From: Colwellia polaris
GTDB lineage: Bacteria; Pseudomonadota; Gammaproteobacteria; Enterobacterales; Alteromonadaceae
Assembly (NCBI RefSeq): GCF_002104515.1
Contig: NZ_NBOE01000003.1
Coordinates: 62,001 to 126,000 of the forward strand
Direction of reading: 5' to 3'
Length of the DNA: 64,000 bases
Part shown: piece by piece, positions 19,701-29,159 of the stretch
How positions within the stretch are numbered: the stretch's first letter is position 1
Layout: the number at the start of each line of letters is the position of its first letter
The notes under the pieces: generated by a model
The model's input: the letters and a program-made list of their open reading frames with translations, nothing else
What the model was told of the DNA's origin: nothing
Databases searched by the model: none
Program-made: the position numbers and the translations under genes

Positions 19701-20275
19701 ATTAACTCAAGGTAAAAACAGTTTGGAAAGTATTGTTGATAAAACCCTACCATTTCTTCAACAAACTCACTATTACCTTTAAGTAGCGCTTTGCCTAAGT
19801 CTCCTTCGCGACCACCTGAGAGAAGAATTAAGCCCTCAGTGTGATCAATTAGCCAGTCTCGATCTATAACGGCTTTACCTTGAATATGTCCGCGTAAATA
19901 AGCTTTAGAAATTAATTCAGTGAGGTTTTTATAGCCGGCATTATTTGTTGTTAATACTACAATTCGCGATAATTCACCTTCTAATGCCTTGCTTTTAACC
20001 CAAAAATCGCACCCGATGATTGGCTTTAAGCCTGCACCATGTGCGGCATGATAATATTTAACTAAACCACACAAATTTGTTTGGTCAGTAAGGGCAATGG
20101 CAGGCATTTTAAACTCTGCAGCACGAGCAACAATCGGCTTAACTTTATTTAAACCGTCTGACATGGAGAAGTCGCTGTGTATTCTTAAATGAATAAACGC
20201 TGGATCATTACCTTTATCGACCACCATAGAATCAGGCGCGATGGTATTAATTGTTGCTAACTCGGTTTCAGACAT
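16712..20275 (-). CDS. dnaE: DNA polymerase III alpha subunit
   Basis: Catalytic subunit of the replicative polymerase. The 1187-residue protein starts with a PHP domain ([16 protein letters not shown]) and has the palm-domain aspartates in [18 protein letters not shown] at about residue 420, with the third near [13 protein letters not shown] (about 575). The fingers region follows, then the beta-clamp-binding and OB-fold regions. A clamp motif of the type QNDLFG is present at about residue 955 ([10 protein letters not shown]). It is slightly longer than E. coli DnaE (1160), mainly from about 20 extra N-terminal residues before the PHP domain. It starts 8 bases after the rnhB stop. Confidence 0.98.
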   Translation of the reverse strand: MSETELATINTIAPDSMVVDKGNDPAFIHLRIHSDFSMSDGLNKVKPIVARAAEFKMPAIALTDQTNLCGLVKYYHAAHGAGLKPIIGCDFWVKSKALEGELSRIVVLTTNNAGYKNLTELISKAYLRGHIQGKAVIDRDWLIDHTEGLILLSGGREGDLGKALLKGNSEFVEEMVGFYQQYFPNCFYLELIRTGRNDEENYIHLAVELAASHNLPVVATNEVMFLSPEDFDAHEIRVAIHDGFTLDDKRRPRKYSKEQYLRSEEEMLALFDDIPEALQNSVEIAKRCNVTVTLGEYVLPDFPTEGLAIEDYLVKVSEEGLQERLEFLFDKDAPDFAEKRKPYDERLAIELEVINNMGFPGYFLIVMEFIQWSKDNNIPVGPGRGSGAGSLVAYAQKITDLDPLEYDLLFERFLNPERVSMPDFDVDFCMDRRDEVIEHTAELYGRDAVSQIITFGTMAAKAVIRDVGRVLGHPYGFVDRISKLIPPTPGMTLAKAFEEEPKLPEVYAQDSDVKDLIDMCRILEGTTRNAGKHAGGVVISPTTITDFAPLYCDEEGKNPVTQFDKNDVEDAGLVKFDFLGLRTLTILQWAIEMADAKLLKQGKEPINLAAIDLEDKASFKVLLKSETTAVFQLESSGMKSLIAKLKPDCFEDIIALVALFRPGPLQSGMVDNFIERKHGREAISYPDETWQHIDLKPILEPTYGIILYQEQVMQIAQVLAGYSLGGADMLRRAMGKKKPEEMAKQRAGFEAGAVGRGVDGELAMKIFDLVEKFAGYGFNKSHSAAYALVSYQTLWMKTHFPAPFMAAVMSADMDNTDKIVTLVDECSNMGIDLLPPDVNLGQYKFTVNDEDQIIYGIGAVKGVGEGPIEAIIAARENGGDFIDLFDFCARVDLKKINKRVLEKLIKSGAMDSLGPKVKDGPHRAAIFESLTEALKAAEQHAKAQALGQNDLFGLINEEPEDNRQVYKEVPKWPEQQWLDGEKETLGLYLTGHPINRYLSEIKRYATGRLVSLQPTNKDKTTVAVGLVLGVRVLVNKRGRRWALVTLDDKSARMDIRLFPDDYDRFAELLVSDAILVCSGQVSFDDYSGGITMTARDIMTIADARENYVTSLDLQVDKNQLSGQFIEQFTQVLTPYKDGICPIRVFYQRDEAQGMLELGVQWRVSPSDMLLYNLKTLLGDEQVELKFK

Positions 20276-20283
20276 TGAATACT

Positions 20284-20934
20284 CTAGTTATTTTTATTTG
20301 GTATAGCTGAGTTTGCGAGTACATTAGCTACCGGTTTAAAACTTCTTCGGTAACAATCTAGTACGCCATGCTCAATGATTTTTTCTAAATGAGCTTTTGT
20401 CGGATATCCTTTATGTTGAGCAAAACCGTAATAAGGATAAAGTTTATCCAAGGCTATCATTTCGTCATCTCTTGCTACTTTAGCTAAAATCGAAGCAGCA
20501 CTAATTTCTATGACTCGGGCATCACCTTTAACAACACTTTGACTTGCTATTTCACCATTTTCATGAGCAAATGTCGGGCAACGATTGCCATCGACTAACA
20601 CGAAGTCTGGTGTAATGCTTAAGCCTTGAACTGCACGTTGCATGGCTAACATAGTGGCATGAAGAATATTAAGGGTATCAATTTCCTCAGGAGAAGCTCG
20701 CCCAATAGACCAAGCGATTGCATTTTGTTTAATTTCTACTGATAATTGCTGCCTTTTCTTTTCTGACAGTTTTTTTGAATCCATTAATCCAGCTATCGGG
20801 TTATCGGGATCTAATATAACAGCTGCAGTTACTACATCCCCAACTAATGGACCACGTCCTACTTCGTCAACACCTGCAATACAATAAGCAATGGGATACT
20901 CAAAAGGAGGTAAAACTTTTTTAACTACCGGCAT
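20284..20934 (-). CDS. rnhB: Ribonuclease HII
   Basis: Endonuclease that cleaves RNA in RNA-DNA hybrids and initiates removal of misincorporated ribonucleotides. The 216-residue protein has the RNase HII signature [19 protein letters not shown], with the acidic Asp-Glu pair at about residues 21-22. It also has [22 protein letters not shown] and [14 protein letters not shown], the last two carrying further catalytic aspartates. It lies between lpxB and dnaE in the conserved order, with short gaps on both sides. Confidence 0.97.
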   Translation of the reverse strand: MPVVKKVLPPFEYPIAYCIAGVDEVGRGPLVGDVVTAAVILDPDNPIAGLMDSKKLSEKKRQQLSVEIKQNAIAWSIGRASPEEIDTLNILHATMLAMQRAVQGLSITPDFVLVDGNRCPTFAHENGEIASQSVVKGDARVIEISAASILAKVARDDEMIALDKLYPYYGFAQHKGYPTKAHLEKIIEHGVLDCYRRSFKPVANVLANSAIPNKNN

Positions 20935-20952
20935 AATAACTCTGCTTAAAAA

Positions 20953-22146
20953 TTATAATAAATTGGTTACAGCGATAGCCGCTTGTTCACTTGCGTTTTG
21001 CTTAAGTGCTAAATGAATATCTGTAAACGCTTGATTCAACGCTGACTGATCTTCAAACAAACGCTCTTCAACTAAAGGTAATATGTTTTCTACTGTTACT
21101 TGAGCTTGCAGTAGCTCAGGCACTAAACTTTTATTGGCCAGTAAATTAGGTAATGAAAACCACTTCAATTTTACAAAACCTTTAAACATATGATAGGTAA
21201 GCGGGTTGAATTTATAACAGATCACCATAGGACGTTTTATTAAAGCAGCTTCAAGTGTAACCGTACCAGACGCAGTTAATAAACAATCGCTAGCCGCCAT
21301 CACTTGTTGTGTTTTACCAACAATAACTATTACGGGAAGTTCAGGTGCTATTTGTTGATGTAATTGATTAAATTGTTCTGCCCTTTTATCACTAACCATA
21401 GGCACAACAAAAGTTAACTCGTCAGCTTTATCTGGGTACTTGCTGAGTAATTTTTGGGCACTATGTAAGAATGGCTCAACTAAGCGCGACAGCTCACCAC
21501 CTCGGCTACCAGGCATTAAAGCTAAAATTTTTGCTGAATCAAGTAAACCTAGCGCCTGTCTCGCCGAATGCTGCTCAGAAACTAGTGGAATATCGTCAGC
21601 CAACGAATGCCCAACAAAAGTACAGGGGATTTGGTGTTTGTCATAAAAAGCTTTTTCAAAAGGTAATAACGACAAGACCATATTGGTTGCTTTCGCAATT
21701 TTAAACACCCGCTTCTCGCGCCACGCCCAAACTGAAGGGCTAACGTAATGAACTGTTTTAATACCCTCTTTTTTTAACTTTCCTTCAAGAGTAATATTAA
21801 AATCAGGAGCATCTATACCAATAAACACATTGGGCTTGTTAGCAATAAAGTATTCTACTAAAGATTTACGAATATGCAGTAATCGGCGTAATCTACCCAG
21901 TACTTCAAAAACTCCCATTACGGATAGTTCTTCCATATCAAATAGTGATTCGAAGCCTAACGCTAGCATTTTAGGACCTCCAATGCCGATAAACTTAGCG
22001 TTTGGGTATCTTAACTGCAACTGTTGCACTAAACCTGCGCCTAAAGTGTCGCCAGAGTGCTCTCCAACGACCATAGCAAAAGTAATAATGGCATCAGGTG
22101 ATGCTTTGATTGACGCAATATCTGTGGAGTTAGTTGTCATCACCAT
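20953..22146 (-). CDS. lpxB: Lipid-A-disaccharide synthase
   Basis: Glycosyltransferase (GT19) that joins UDP-2,3-diacylglucosamine to lipid X to form the lipid A disaccharide at the inner membrane. Signatures are [16 protein letters not shown] near the N-terminus, [33 protein letters not shown] and [12 protein letters not shown]. At 397 residues it is somewhat longer than E. coli LpxB (382) because of an N-terminal extension of about 20 residues ([19 protein letters not shown]). The ATG used is 4 bases after the lpxA stop, consistent with coupling. Later start codons cannot be excluded. Confidence 0.96.
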   Translation of the reverse strand: MVMTTNSTDIASIKASPDAIITFAMVVGEHSGDTLGAGLVQQLQLRYPNAKFIGIGGPKMLALGFESLFDMEELSVMGVFEVLGRLRRLLHIRKSLVEYFIANKPNVFIGIDAPDFNITLEGKLKKEGIKTVHYVSPSVWAWREKRVFKIAKATNMVLSLLPFEKAFYDKHQIPCTFVGHSLADDIPLVSEQHSARQALGLLDSAKILALMPGSRGGELSRLVEPFLHSAQKLLSKYPDKADELTFVVPMVSDKRAEQFNQLHQQIAPELPVIVIVGKTQQVMAASDCLLTASGTVTLEAALIKRPMVICYKFNPLTYHMFKGFVKLKWFSLPNLLANKSLVPELLQAQVTVENILPLVEERLFEDQSALNQAFTDIHLALKQNASEQAAIAVTNLL

Positions 22147-22149
22147 AAA

Positions 22150-22938
22150 TTAACGAACAATGCCGCGACTAGAGTTTTCAATGAAATGAGTAAACGTATC
22201 GAGCTCAACTAACTTGTGTTCTGAAGCGTTAATTTTTGCTATCGCTTCATCAACAGTTAACCCTTGACGGTATACAGCTTTGTATGCACGTTTAATTTGC
22301 AGAACAACCTTGCTATCAAAGCCGCGACGTTTAAGACCCTCGCTATTTAAACCAAATGGTTTTGCCGGCTGTCCAGACGCCATGACGTAAGGCGGCACAT
22401 CTTTAAGAATCAAAGAGTTTGCAGCAATAAAGCAATGATCGCCAATATGGCAGAATTGGTGAACGCCTGCCATTCCACCAATAATCGCATGGTCACCGAC
22501 ATGAACATGACCAGCAATTGAGGCACCGTTCGCTAAAATACAATGACTTCCTACCATGCAATCATGAGCAATATGGGTATAAGCCATAAATAAATTATTG
22601 CTGCCAATTTGGGTTAAGCTATTGTCTTGAACAGTACCACGATGAACAGTACAGTTTTCACGAAATGTATTGTTATCACCAATCACTAGTTCAGTTAATT
22701 CACCCGCATACTTTAAATCTTGGCAATCTTCGCCAATAGAAGCAAACTGAAATATGCGGTTACCTTTACCAATAGTAGTGGGACCATTAATAACAACATG
22801 TGAGCTGATATGACAATCGTCTCCAACAACTACATTTGCAGCTATATGTGTCCAAGGGCCAATTTTCACATTTTTGCCGATAACTGCGCCATCTTCGATA
22901 ATCGCTTGCGGGTGGATCATTGCCGTTGAATCAATCAT
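22150..22938 (-). CDS. lpxA: UDP-N-acetylglucosamine acyltransferase
   Basis: First enzyme of lipid A synthesis, transferring a 3-hydroxyacyl chain from ACP to UDP-GlcNAc. The protein has 262 residues, exactly the E. coli length. Most of it is a left-handed beta-helix of hexapeptide repeats (IEDGAVIGKNVKIGPW, VVVGDDCHISSHVVING). The catalytic histidine is in FMAYTHIAHDCMVG. The C-terminal helical domain starts about GLKRRGFDSKVVLQIKRAY. It lies 1 base downstream of fabZ and just upstream of lpxB. Confidence 0.98.
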   Translation of the reverse strand: MIDSTAMIHPQAIIEDGAVIGKNVKIGPWTHIAANVVVGDDCHISSHVVINGPTTIGKGNRIFQFASIGEDCQDLKYAGELTELVIGDNNTFRENCTVHRGTVQDNSLTQIGSNNLFMAYTHIAHDCMVGSHCILANGASIAGHVHVGDHAIIGGMAGVHQFCHIGDHCFIAANSLILKDVPPYVMASGQPAKPFGLNSEGLKRRGFDSKVVLQIKRAYKAVYRQGLTVDEAIAKINASEHKLVELDTFTHFIENSSRGIVR

Positions 22939-22939
22939 A

Positions 22940-23392
22940 TTACAAAGCCTTTCTTGCGCACATTAAGTCTGCAGAACAGACAACTTTACCGTCAACTTTA
23001 GCTTCACCATAAAACTTCCACATACCGCGACGTTCTTTTATCAGCTCTAAATGTAAATGCATAGTATCGCCTGGATGTACTGGTTTTTTAAACTTTGCTT
23101 TATCGATTGAAGCAAATAGAAATAACTCACCTTCACTTTGATCTCTAACAGATTTAAAGCCAAGAATGCCACTTGCTTGTGCTAAAGCTTCAAGAATTAA
23201 TACACCTGGGAAAATAGAATAATTTGGAAAATGTCCCATAAATGCAGGTTCGTTAACAGTAACGTTTTTAATTGCATGAATCGACTTACCAGGCGTGTAA
23301 TCGAGTACACGGTCAACTAATAAAAACGGGTAACGATGGGGAATAAGTGTTTTTATCTCTTCGACATCAATAATATTTTTTTGCGATTCCAA
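22940..23392 (-). CDS. fabZ: 3-hydroxyacyl-[ACP] dehydratase FabZ
   Basis: Hotdog-fold dehydratase of the fatty acid elongation cycle. The 150-residue protein has the active-site histidine in [22 protein letters not shown] and the catalytic glutamate in the same stretch (LILEALAQ). [17 protein letters not shown] is the typical N-terminus. FabZ and LpxA compete for 3-hydroxyacyl-ACP, so their adjacency links phospholipid and lipid A supply. It lies 23 bases after lpxD. Confidence 0.98.
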   Translation of the reverse strand: MESQKNIIDVEEIKTLIPHRYPFLLVDRVLDYTPGKSIHAIKNVTVNEPAFMGHFPNYSIFPGVLILEALAQASGILGFKSVRDQSEGELFLFASIDKAKFKKPVHPGDTMHLHLELIKERRGMWKFYGEAKVDGKVVCSADLMCARKAL

Positions 23393-23415
23393 AATTACTT
23401 CCTCTTTTTACTTAT

Positions 23416-24438
23416 CTAAGACGTCAGATTACTAGTTTTTTCTAAAACACTTAACCGCTTAGTTAAGGATTCTAGTTTACGGATCCTAGCATTATTTTTG
23501 TGCCATTCTTTATTAGGCTGGCATGGCATACCCGATGAATAAACACCCGGCTCTTTTAAGGATTTGGTAACCATTGTCATGCCAGTAAAAACACAGCCAT
23601 CTGCAATGTTAATATGGCCATTGACGCCAACCAGACCAGCAATAATACAATTTTTTCCAATTTCAGTGCTGCCAGCAATAACACTGCACGCTGCTATAGC
23701 GGTATTCTCACCGATCACAACGTTATGAGCAATCTGTATTTGGTTATCTAAAATAACGCCATTTTTAATGATAGTGTTACCTAAGGCACCTCGGTCAATG
23801 GTAGTACTGGCACCAATTTCAACATTGTCCCCAATAACAACTGTCCCCAACTGCGGTATTTTTACCCAAGTGCCTTTATGATTTGCATAACCAAAGCCGT
23901 CAGCACCGATAACCGTATTAGCATGTACAGCACAATTCTCGCCAATAATCACGCCATGATAAATACTAACATTAGACCAAATAGTAGAATTAACGCCAAT
24001 GGTTGCACCAATCCCGATAAAACTACCTGCTCCTACGCTAACGCCCTCGCTAAGGTTAACCCCAGCTTCAATAACAGCATTAGCGCCAATTGAAACGTTA
24101 TTACCTATAATAGCACTATCATCAATAACAGCTGATGCATGTATAAGGTTTGCAGGTTTAGGCGTTGTATCAAGTAATTGTGCTACCAAAGCATAACCAA
24201 CGTAAGGGTTGTCCATAACTAAGGCATTACACTGACATTTTGAGGCTTCCGCTTGAGTTACAATAACCGCACTAGCATTGGTTGTGGCTAATTGATCACT
24301 ATATTTACTATTTGCTAAAAAGGCGATCTGTCCGCTAGTGGCTGATGCTAAAGTTGCTAGACTGACAATATTGCATTGTTCATCACCTTGAACAACAGCG
24401 CCAATTTTTTCTGCGATTTCTGCAAGAGTGTAACTCAT
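23416..24438 (-). CDS. lpxD: UDP-3-O-(3-hydroxyacyl)glucosamine N-acyltransferase
   Basis: Third enzyme of lipid A synthesis. The 340-residue protein has an N-terminal uridine-binding domain (SYTLAEIAEKIGAVVQGDE, IAFLANSKYSDQL), then a left-handed beta-helix of hexapeptide repeats. The catalytic histidine is in QIQIAHNVVIGENTA, and a short C-terminal helix follows (NNARIRKLESLTKRLSVLE). Length agrees with E. coli LpxD (341). Unlike the tight spacing downstream, it is separated from skp by 183 bases containing a 31-bp palindrome, so it may have its own promoter. Confidence 0.97.
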   Translation of the reverse strand: MSYTLAEIAEKIGAVVQGDEQCNIVSLATLASATSGQIAFLANSKYSDQLATTNASAVIVTQAEASKCQCNALVMDNPYVGYALVAQLLDTTPKPANLIHASAVIDDSAIIGNNVSIGANAVIEAGVNLSEGVSVGAGSFIGIGATIGVNSTIWSNVSIYHGVIIGENCAVHANTVIGADGFGYANHKGTWVKIPQLGTVVIGDNVEIGASTTIDRGALGNTIIKNGVILDNQIQIAHNVVIGENTAIAACSVIAGSTEIGKNCIIAGLVGVNGHINIADGCVFTGMTMVTKSLKEPGVYSSGMPCQPNKEWHKNNARIRKLESLTKRLSVLEKTSNLTS

Positions 24439-24525
24439 AAGAATAAACTTCTTTTATATGTGCTCTAAAGTATTATTTTAAAGTATAGGCTTAAAGGAAG
24501 CGTTAACCAGCATAGGGCTAAACGC

Positions 24526-24556
24526 AATATTCCGAATCAACTTGATTCGGAATATT
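24526..24556. promoter_or_regulatory. 31-bp palindrome between skp and lpxD
   Basis: The 15-base arms AATATTCCGAATCAA (24526-24540) and TTGATTCGGAATATT (24542-24556) are perfect complements around a single central base. No T-run follows on either strand, so a classical terminator is doubtful. It could be a cruciform-forming operator, an mRNA-processing hairpin between skp and lpxD, or a small repeat. Confidence 0.6.
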
Positions 24557-24621
24557 AAAGAGTCGAGAAGCGATGAATAAAAATCGAAATGACTTTTATT
24601 CGAACAGCTTAAAACTAATGA

Positions 24622-25140
24622 TTAGTTTAATTTGCTAACTTGTTTAACAACTTCTTCGGTAATTGCTGTTTGTGGTTTTGAATAAACAACAGCACTTTGT
24701 TCAAGTACTAAATCATAATCGCCTTTGGCTGCAATGTTATCAATTGCTTGACGAACTAACGCAATAATTTTGTTAGTTTCTTCATTTTTTCTAGCGCCTG
24801 AGCTCTGCTGAAAAGCTTTACCTTTAGTTTGGTAGTCTTGGTACAGCTTACCAATTTTACCTTCTAATTCTTCAATTTCTTTAGCGCTCATTAAAGCACC
24901 ATCACGCTTACGTTTTTCTTGAAGGTATTTAAAGTCTTGCTCAAGTTGCGCAAGCACAGCTTTTTCATCTTTAAACTCTTCTTCTAAGCTTTTCATTATT
25001 GCCGCAGTTTGTGGGATTTTACCCATAACTTCTTGGAAGTTAACTACACCAATTTTTTGGTCTGCAGCCATCGCTGAACTAGCTAAAATATATCCTGATG
25101 CTGCTGTAGCGAATGCAATAGATTTAATCAATTTTTTCAA
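24622..25140 (-). CDS. skp: Periplasmic chaperone Skp (OmpH family)
   Basis: Holdase that carries unfolded outer-membrane proteins across the periplasm to the Bam complex. The 172-residue precursor has a cleavable signal peptide (KKLIKSIAFATAASGYILASSAMA, cleavage near residue 26). The conserved IGVVNFQEVMGKIPQ beta segment follows, then long charged helices (residues about 45-130, rich in Lys, Glu and Gln) that form the Skp tentacles, and a return strand YDLVLEQSAVVY. It lies 152 bases downstream of bamA, the conserved bamA-skp-lpxD order. Confidence 0.95.
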   Translation of the reverse strand: MKKLIKSIAFATAASGYILASSAMAADQKIGVVNFQEVMGKIPQTAAIMKSLEEEFKDEKAVLAQLEQDFKYLQEKRKRDGALMSAKEIEELEGKIGKLYQDYQTKGKAFQQSSGARKNEETNKIIALVRQAIDNIAAKGDYDLVLEQSAVVYSKPQTAITEEVVKQVSKLN

Positions 25141-25188
25141 ACTTTACTCCTAAAATATCTTCTAATATTTTTTATATAATTTTGTTAT

Positions 25189-25204
25189 GCGGTAGTTATA
25201 CCGC
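25189..25204 (-). terminator. Small hairpin between bamA and skp
   Basis: GCGGTA (25189-25194) and TACCGC (25199-25204) are perfect six-base arms with a 4-base loop in the bamA-skp spacer. The bases that follow on the minus strand are AT-rich but not a pure T-run. It may act as an attenuator or mRNA-stability hairpin. Confidence 0.35.
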
Positions 25205-25292
25205 CTCAGTTAACTTGGTTCAAGCCTATTTATTTAAAGCGCACACATTTTGCGCAATTATTAGCCTTTATCTACTTAAAACCTAAATAAAT

Positions 25293-27767
25293 TTAAAACG
25301 TTTGCCCAATATTAAAGCTAAAGAATTCGGTATCATCACCCTCTTCTTCTTTCAATGTTTTAGCAAAACTAAAAATCATCGGCCCCATTGGAGATAACCA
25401 TTGAACAGATAAACCAGCAGATGCCCTATAACGCCCAACATCTGAATAGTCTGCTATTTTGTCAAACTCAACGCCATTTAAGTCTTTATAATCACTTAAA
25501 CTGAACTCAGTATCCCAAACATTACCTGCATCAACAAATATACTTGAGCGTACACTATTACTAAAACCTTCGTCTAAAAATGGTGTTGGTACAATCAATT
25601 CAACACCAGCAATGGCGATGGCATTACCACCTACCGAGCGTCGTGATGTTTGAATAAAGTCGTGATCAGGACCTAAACAACAACCACCTGCCGAGCCAAC
25701 GGCATCGGGTGTGCCAGGAATTGTTGTTGAACGGCGGTAAATAGCGCGTGGGCCAACAATATTAGATTCGAAACCACGTAACGTGCCTGAGCCACCTGCT
25801 CTAAAGTTTTCCCAAAATGGTAATATTTGATCATTACCTTCAACTGAACCATAACCGTTACCGTAGCCTAATTGAAACTTAGCTAAAACTGTCCAGCGTT
25901 GGTCACGTGTTAATGGGAAGTACCATTTTGTGTCCAAATTAATTTTGAAATAATTCACATCAGAATTAGGCGTTGTCATCTTATAAGATAAACTTTGTTG
26001 CGAACCATCTGTTGGGAAAGTACCACGGTTTAGTGTTGAACGAGATATAGCCGCGTTAATATCAAAACTTTCAAAGCTTAAGCCACCATCTGGATCGTTT
26101 GGATCTGAATATAATTCATAAAACTGTTGAATTTGTTCGTAAGTTTCTAAACGTGTAATACCGTTGTTTTTATATCCTAAACCAAAGCTTAATCTTACAT
26201 ATTCGTTAATCGGAAAACCTAAAGTAACACCAGCACCATAAGTTTTGTTGTTATATTCAACAAGGTTGGCGTTACCAGCATCAAATTCTTGATAGAAAAT
26301 ATTTCCGCCTAATGAGATACCATCAACCGTAAAATATGGGTCGGTGAATGAAATATTTGCACTTCTTGAGTAACTAGAAGTGTTTATACTAAAACCTAAA
26401 CGGTTACCTGTACCTAAAAAGTTATTTTGTTGTACACCAGCGTTTAAGCTCAATTGTGTTTGTGAACCGTAACCAATACCTGCGGTAAAAGAGCCTGACG
26501 GCTGCTCTTTAACTTCAAAGTCAATATCAACAAGGTCGTCTTCGCCCGGAAGCTGATTAGTTTCAAATTCAACAGTTTCCATATAAGGTAAACGTTGTAC
26601 CCAAGCTTTTGAACCTTCAACCAGGTTATTAGATAACCACGCACCTTCCATTTGACGCATTTCGCGACGTAGAACATGCTCAGCGGTAACATGATTACCT
26701 TTAAAGTTAATGCGGTTAACATAAACGCGCTTACCAGGATCCACTGACAATACTAATTTTACGGTTTTGTTTTCTTCATCAATTTCTGGAATTGTCACTA
26801 CTTTTGGATAAGCGTATCCATAGCGACCAAGAAATTTACTGACCAATTCTTCAGAATAAGTGACTAACGCACCGTTATAAAGCGTATCTGTTTGAATGGG
26901 AGTGATGGCACGAATAGTTTTTTCAAAACCGGCCATATCGCCAATAAAGTCTACTTCACTAACGGTATAAAGATCACCTTCAGTTACGTTAAGCGTAATA
27001 TATACCGCTTCTTTATCTGGCGTCATTGAAACTTGTGTAGAATCAACCTTATATTGCAAATAACCACGGTCAAGATAGTAACTTTGTATAGTTTCCATAT
27101 CACCTTGTAAGGTTTGTTTTTGATAGCGATCTTGCGCCATAAAATCCCACCAGGGTGAATCGTAGGTTAATTCAATGCGTTCTAAAAGCTCAGCGTCTGA
27201 AAACTTTTCATTACCAACAATGTTAATTTGTTCTATCGCTGCTGCGTCGCCTTCTTTGAAAACGAAATCAATATTTACACGGTTACGCGGTAAGTGAGTA
27301 ACATTGGCTTTAACATCAGCGTTGTATTTACCTACGCTGTGGTAAAAATCTTCTAGGCCAACCTCAATACCAGAAATAACGGTCATATCAAGTGTTTCAC
27401 CAACACGAATATCACTACCATCAAGACTTTCAGTTAGCTGCTCTTCTTTTAAGTCTTTGTTACCATCAAAAGTTATCGCACTTATCGTGGCTCTTTCTCG
27501 TACACGATAAATAACGGTATTAGCATCTCTAGACACCACAACATCACTAAAATGACCAGATTTGTAAAGTGCTTTGATTGACTGAGAAACACGAAACTCG
27601 TTTAAGTTATCGCCAACGTTGAATGGAATATGTGTTAATGCTGCTCCCAACGCTACGCGTTGCAAACCTTTAACTTGAATATCTTCCACTTGAAAGTCAT
27701 CAGCAGCTTGTGCTGTTGCTCCCAAACTACCTAATAATACCGCCAGGGCAAGTTTTTTAATAATCAT
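25293..27767 (-). CDS. bamA: Outer membrane protein assembly factor BamA
   Basis: Central Omp85 subunit of the Bam machine. The 824-residue precursor has a signal peptide ending near GATAQAAD, five POTRA domains (about residues 22-425; FQVEDIQVKGLQRV opens POTRA1) and a 16-strand beta-barrel. Barrel landmarks are SLNAGVQQNNFLGTGNRLGF, the conserved loop-6 motif GGSGTLRGFESN, and a final FSFNIGQTF ending in phenylalanine. The length is typical (E. coli 810). The extracellular segment after LRGF contains an unusual adjacent cysteine pair, GSAGGCCLGPDHD. It lies 27 bases after rseP and before skp. Confidence 0.98.
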   Translation of the reverse strand: MIIKKLALAVLLGSLGATAQAADDFQVEDIQVKGLQRVALGAALTHIPFNVGDNLNEFRVSQSIKALYKSGHFSDVVVSRDANTVIYRVRERATISAITFDGNKDLKEEQLTESLDGSDIRVGETLDMTVISGIEVGLEDFYHSVGKYNADVKANVTHLPRNRVNIDFVFKEGDAAAIEQINIVGNEKFSDAELLERIELTYDSPWWDFMAQDRYQKQTLQGDMETIQSYYLDRGYLQYKVDSTQVSMTPDKEAVYITLNVTEGDLYTVSEVDFIGDMAGFEKTIRAITPIQTDTLYNGALVTYSEELVSKFLGRYGYAYPKVVTIPEIDEENKTVKLVLSVDPGKRVYVNRINFKGNHVTAEHVLRREMRQMEGAWLSNNLVEGSKAWVQRLPYMETVEFETNQLPGEDDLVDIDFEVKEQPSGSFTAGIGYGSQTQLSLNAGVQQNNFLGTGNRLGFSINTSSYSRSANISFTDPYFTVDGISLGGNIFYQEFDAGNANLVEYNNKTYGAGVTLGFPINEYVRLSFGLGYKNNGITRLETYEQIQQFYELYSDPNDPDGGLSFESFDINAAISRSTLNRGTFPTDGSQQSLSYKMTTPNSDVNYFKINLDTKWYFPLTRDQRWTVLAKFQLGYGNGYGSVEGNDQILPFWENFRAGGSGTLRGFESNIVGPRAIYRRSTTIPGTPDAVGSAGGCCLGPDHDFIQTSRRSVGGNAIAIAGVELIVPTPFLDEGFSNSVRSSIFVDAGNVWDTEFSLSDYKDLNGVEFDKIADYSDVGRYRASAGLSVQWLSPMGPMIFSFAKTLKEEEGDDTEFFSFNIGQTF

Positions 27768-27794
27768 AAAATATTAACTTTATACTTCTTTTAG

Positions 27795-29150
27795 TTATAA
27801 TCGCGATAAATCGTTAAATATGGCGATACTCATTAAGCTTAGTAGCGCTATAGTACCAAATTTAAAACCTATTTCTTGTATTTTTTCTGGTACGGGTTTC
27901 CCCGTTAAAAGCTCGATAAAATAATAAAATAAGTGTCCTCCGTCTAATACTGGTAAAGGTAAAAGGTTAATTATGCCCAAGTTAATACTAATTAATGCTA
28001 AGAAGCCTAAAAAGTACACTAAACCATAATCAGCACTACTACCGGCACCTTGTGCTATCGATATTGGCCCACTTAGATTTTTCACTGATACATCACCGGT
28101 AAATAGCTTACCGATCATATCAAAACTTAATACTACTAAATTCCACGTTTTTTGAACGCTTTGCTCAATTGCAGCAACGGGTCCATATTGGTGATCAAAC
28201 AAATACTCTTGAGGGTATGGTGCTGAAATTGGTTGTACACCTAAATACCCAACAACTTTATTCTGAGTTTTTTTTGCTTCAGGAAAAACATCGAGTGTAA
28301 TTGTTTCTCCGTTACGTAACACTTCGATTGAAACATTTTGTTCAGGGTATAATTTAATTTTTTCTGAAAACCTTGACCATTGACCCTCAATGTTTTCACT
28401 AGCAATCGACAATAATTCATCGCCAGCCTTTAAGCCTGCTTTTTCTGCGGGGCTACCTTTGGCCACTAAGGCTAACTTTGCCTGTGTTTCAGCTCGATAT
28501 GGCATAAACCCTAAACTCGCCATTGCTGATTCTTTCTCTGGAGCAAATGACCAATTGTCAGTATTTAAAGTAAACTCTTGGCTTGTTGTTCTATTCGCCT
28601 GTTTTACTGTAAAGGTAATTTGTTTATCGCCAATGGAACTCACTAAGGCTAAATTTACATCTTGCCAATCAACCGTTTTTTGTCCTGAAATAGCAATTAT
28701 TTCACCTTGTTTTGGTAACTTGGCTTTAGCCGCAATTGAGCCGACCTCCACGTCACCAATTATAGGCTTAACACTCGGCACACCAATTAAAAACATGATG
28801 TAGAAAGCGACAATAGCAAACGCAAAATTAGCAAAAGGTCCGGCAGCTATAATAGCAATTCGTTGGTAAACCGACTTAGCATTAAATGTACGGATTATTT
28901 GGCCTTCGCTAACCTCGTCGACGCGGCTATCAAGCATTTTAACATAGCCACCTAGCGGTATCATCGCAATAACAAACTCAGTGCCATGGCGATCTACTTT
29001 TCGCCAAATAGCCTTACCAAAACCAATAGAGAACTTATCTACTTGCACCCCATTTTTGCGTGCAACCCAAAAGTGACCGTATTCATGAACAGTGATCAAA
29101 ATACCCAGTGCAACGACAAAAGATGCAAGATTCCAAATAAACTCTATCAT
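27795..29150 (-). CDS. rseP: RseP, site-2 intramembrane zinc protease
   Basis: Inner-membrane protease that completes cleavage of anti-sigma factor RseA and so activates sigma-E. The 451-residue protein has the zinc site VHEYGHFWVA (about residues 21-30) in its first membrane helix and the third ligand in LPLPVLDGGHLFYY near the C-terminus. Two PDZ domains lie between (GEIIAISGQKTVDWQDV; GSPAEKAGLKAGDELLSI). Length equals E. coli RseP (450). It begins 9 bases after dxr ends, within the dxr-rseP-bamA unit. Confidence 0.97.
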   Translation of the reverse strand: MIEFIWNLASFVVALGILITVHEYGHFWVARKNGVQVDKFSIGFGKAIWRKVDRHGTEFVIAMIPLGGYVKMLDSRVDEVSEGQIIRTFNAKSVYQRIAIIAAGPFANFAFAIVAFYIMFLIGVPSVKPIIGDVEVGSIAAKAKLPKQGEIIAISGQKTVDWQDVNLALVSSIGDKQITFTVKQANRTTSQEFTLNTDNWSFAPEKESAMASLGFMPYRAETQAKLALVAKGSPAEKAGLKAGDELLSIASENIEGQWSRFSEKIKLYPEQNVSIEVLRNGETITLDVFPEAKKTQNKVVGYLGVQPISAPYPQEYLFDHQYGPVAAIEQSVQKTWNLVVLSFDMIGKLFTGDVSVKNLSGPISIAQGAGSSADYGLVYFLGFLALISINLGIINLLPLPVLDGGHLFYYFIELLTGKPVPEKIQEIGFKFGTIALLSLMSIAIFNDLSRL

Positions 29151-29159
29151 GCTACTACT

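Noticed and set aside
27768-27794. Sigma-E promoter before bamA
   Set aside because: Expected from E. coli, but the 27-base rseP-bamA gap has no GAACTT...TCTGA pattern, and I did not find a clear one elsewhere by eye.
28390-28803. 137-codon plus-strand open frame inside rseP
   Set aside because: Antisense shadow of the rseP coding sequence with no family signature or start signal.
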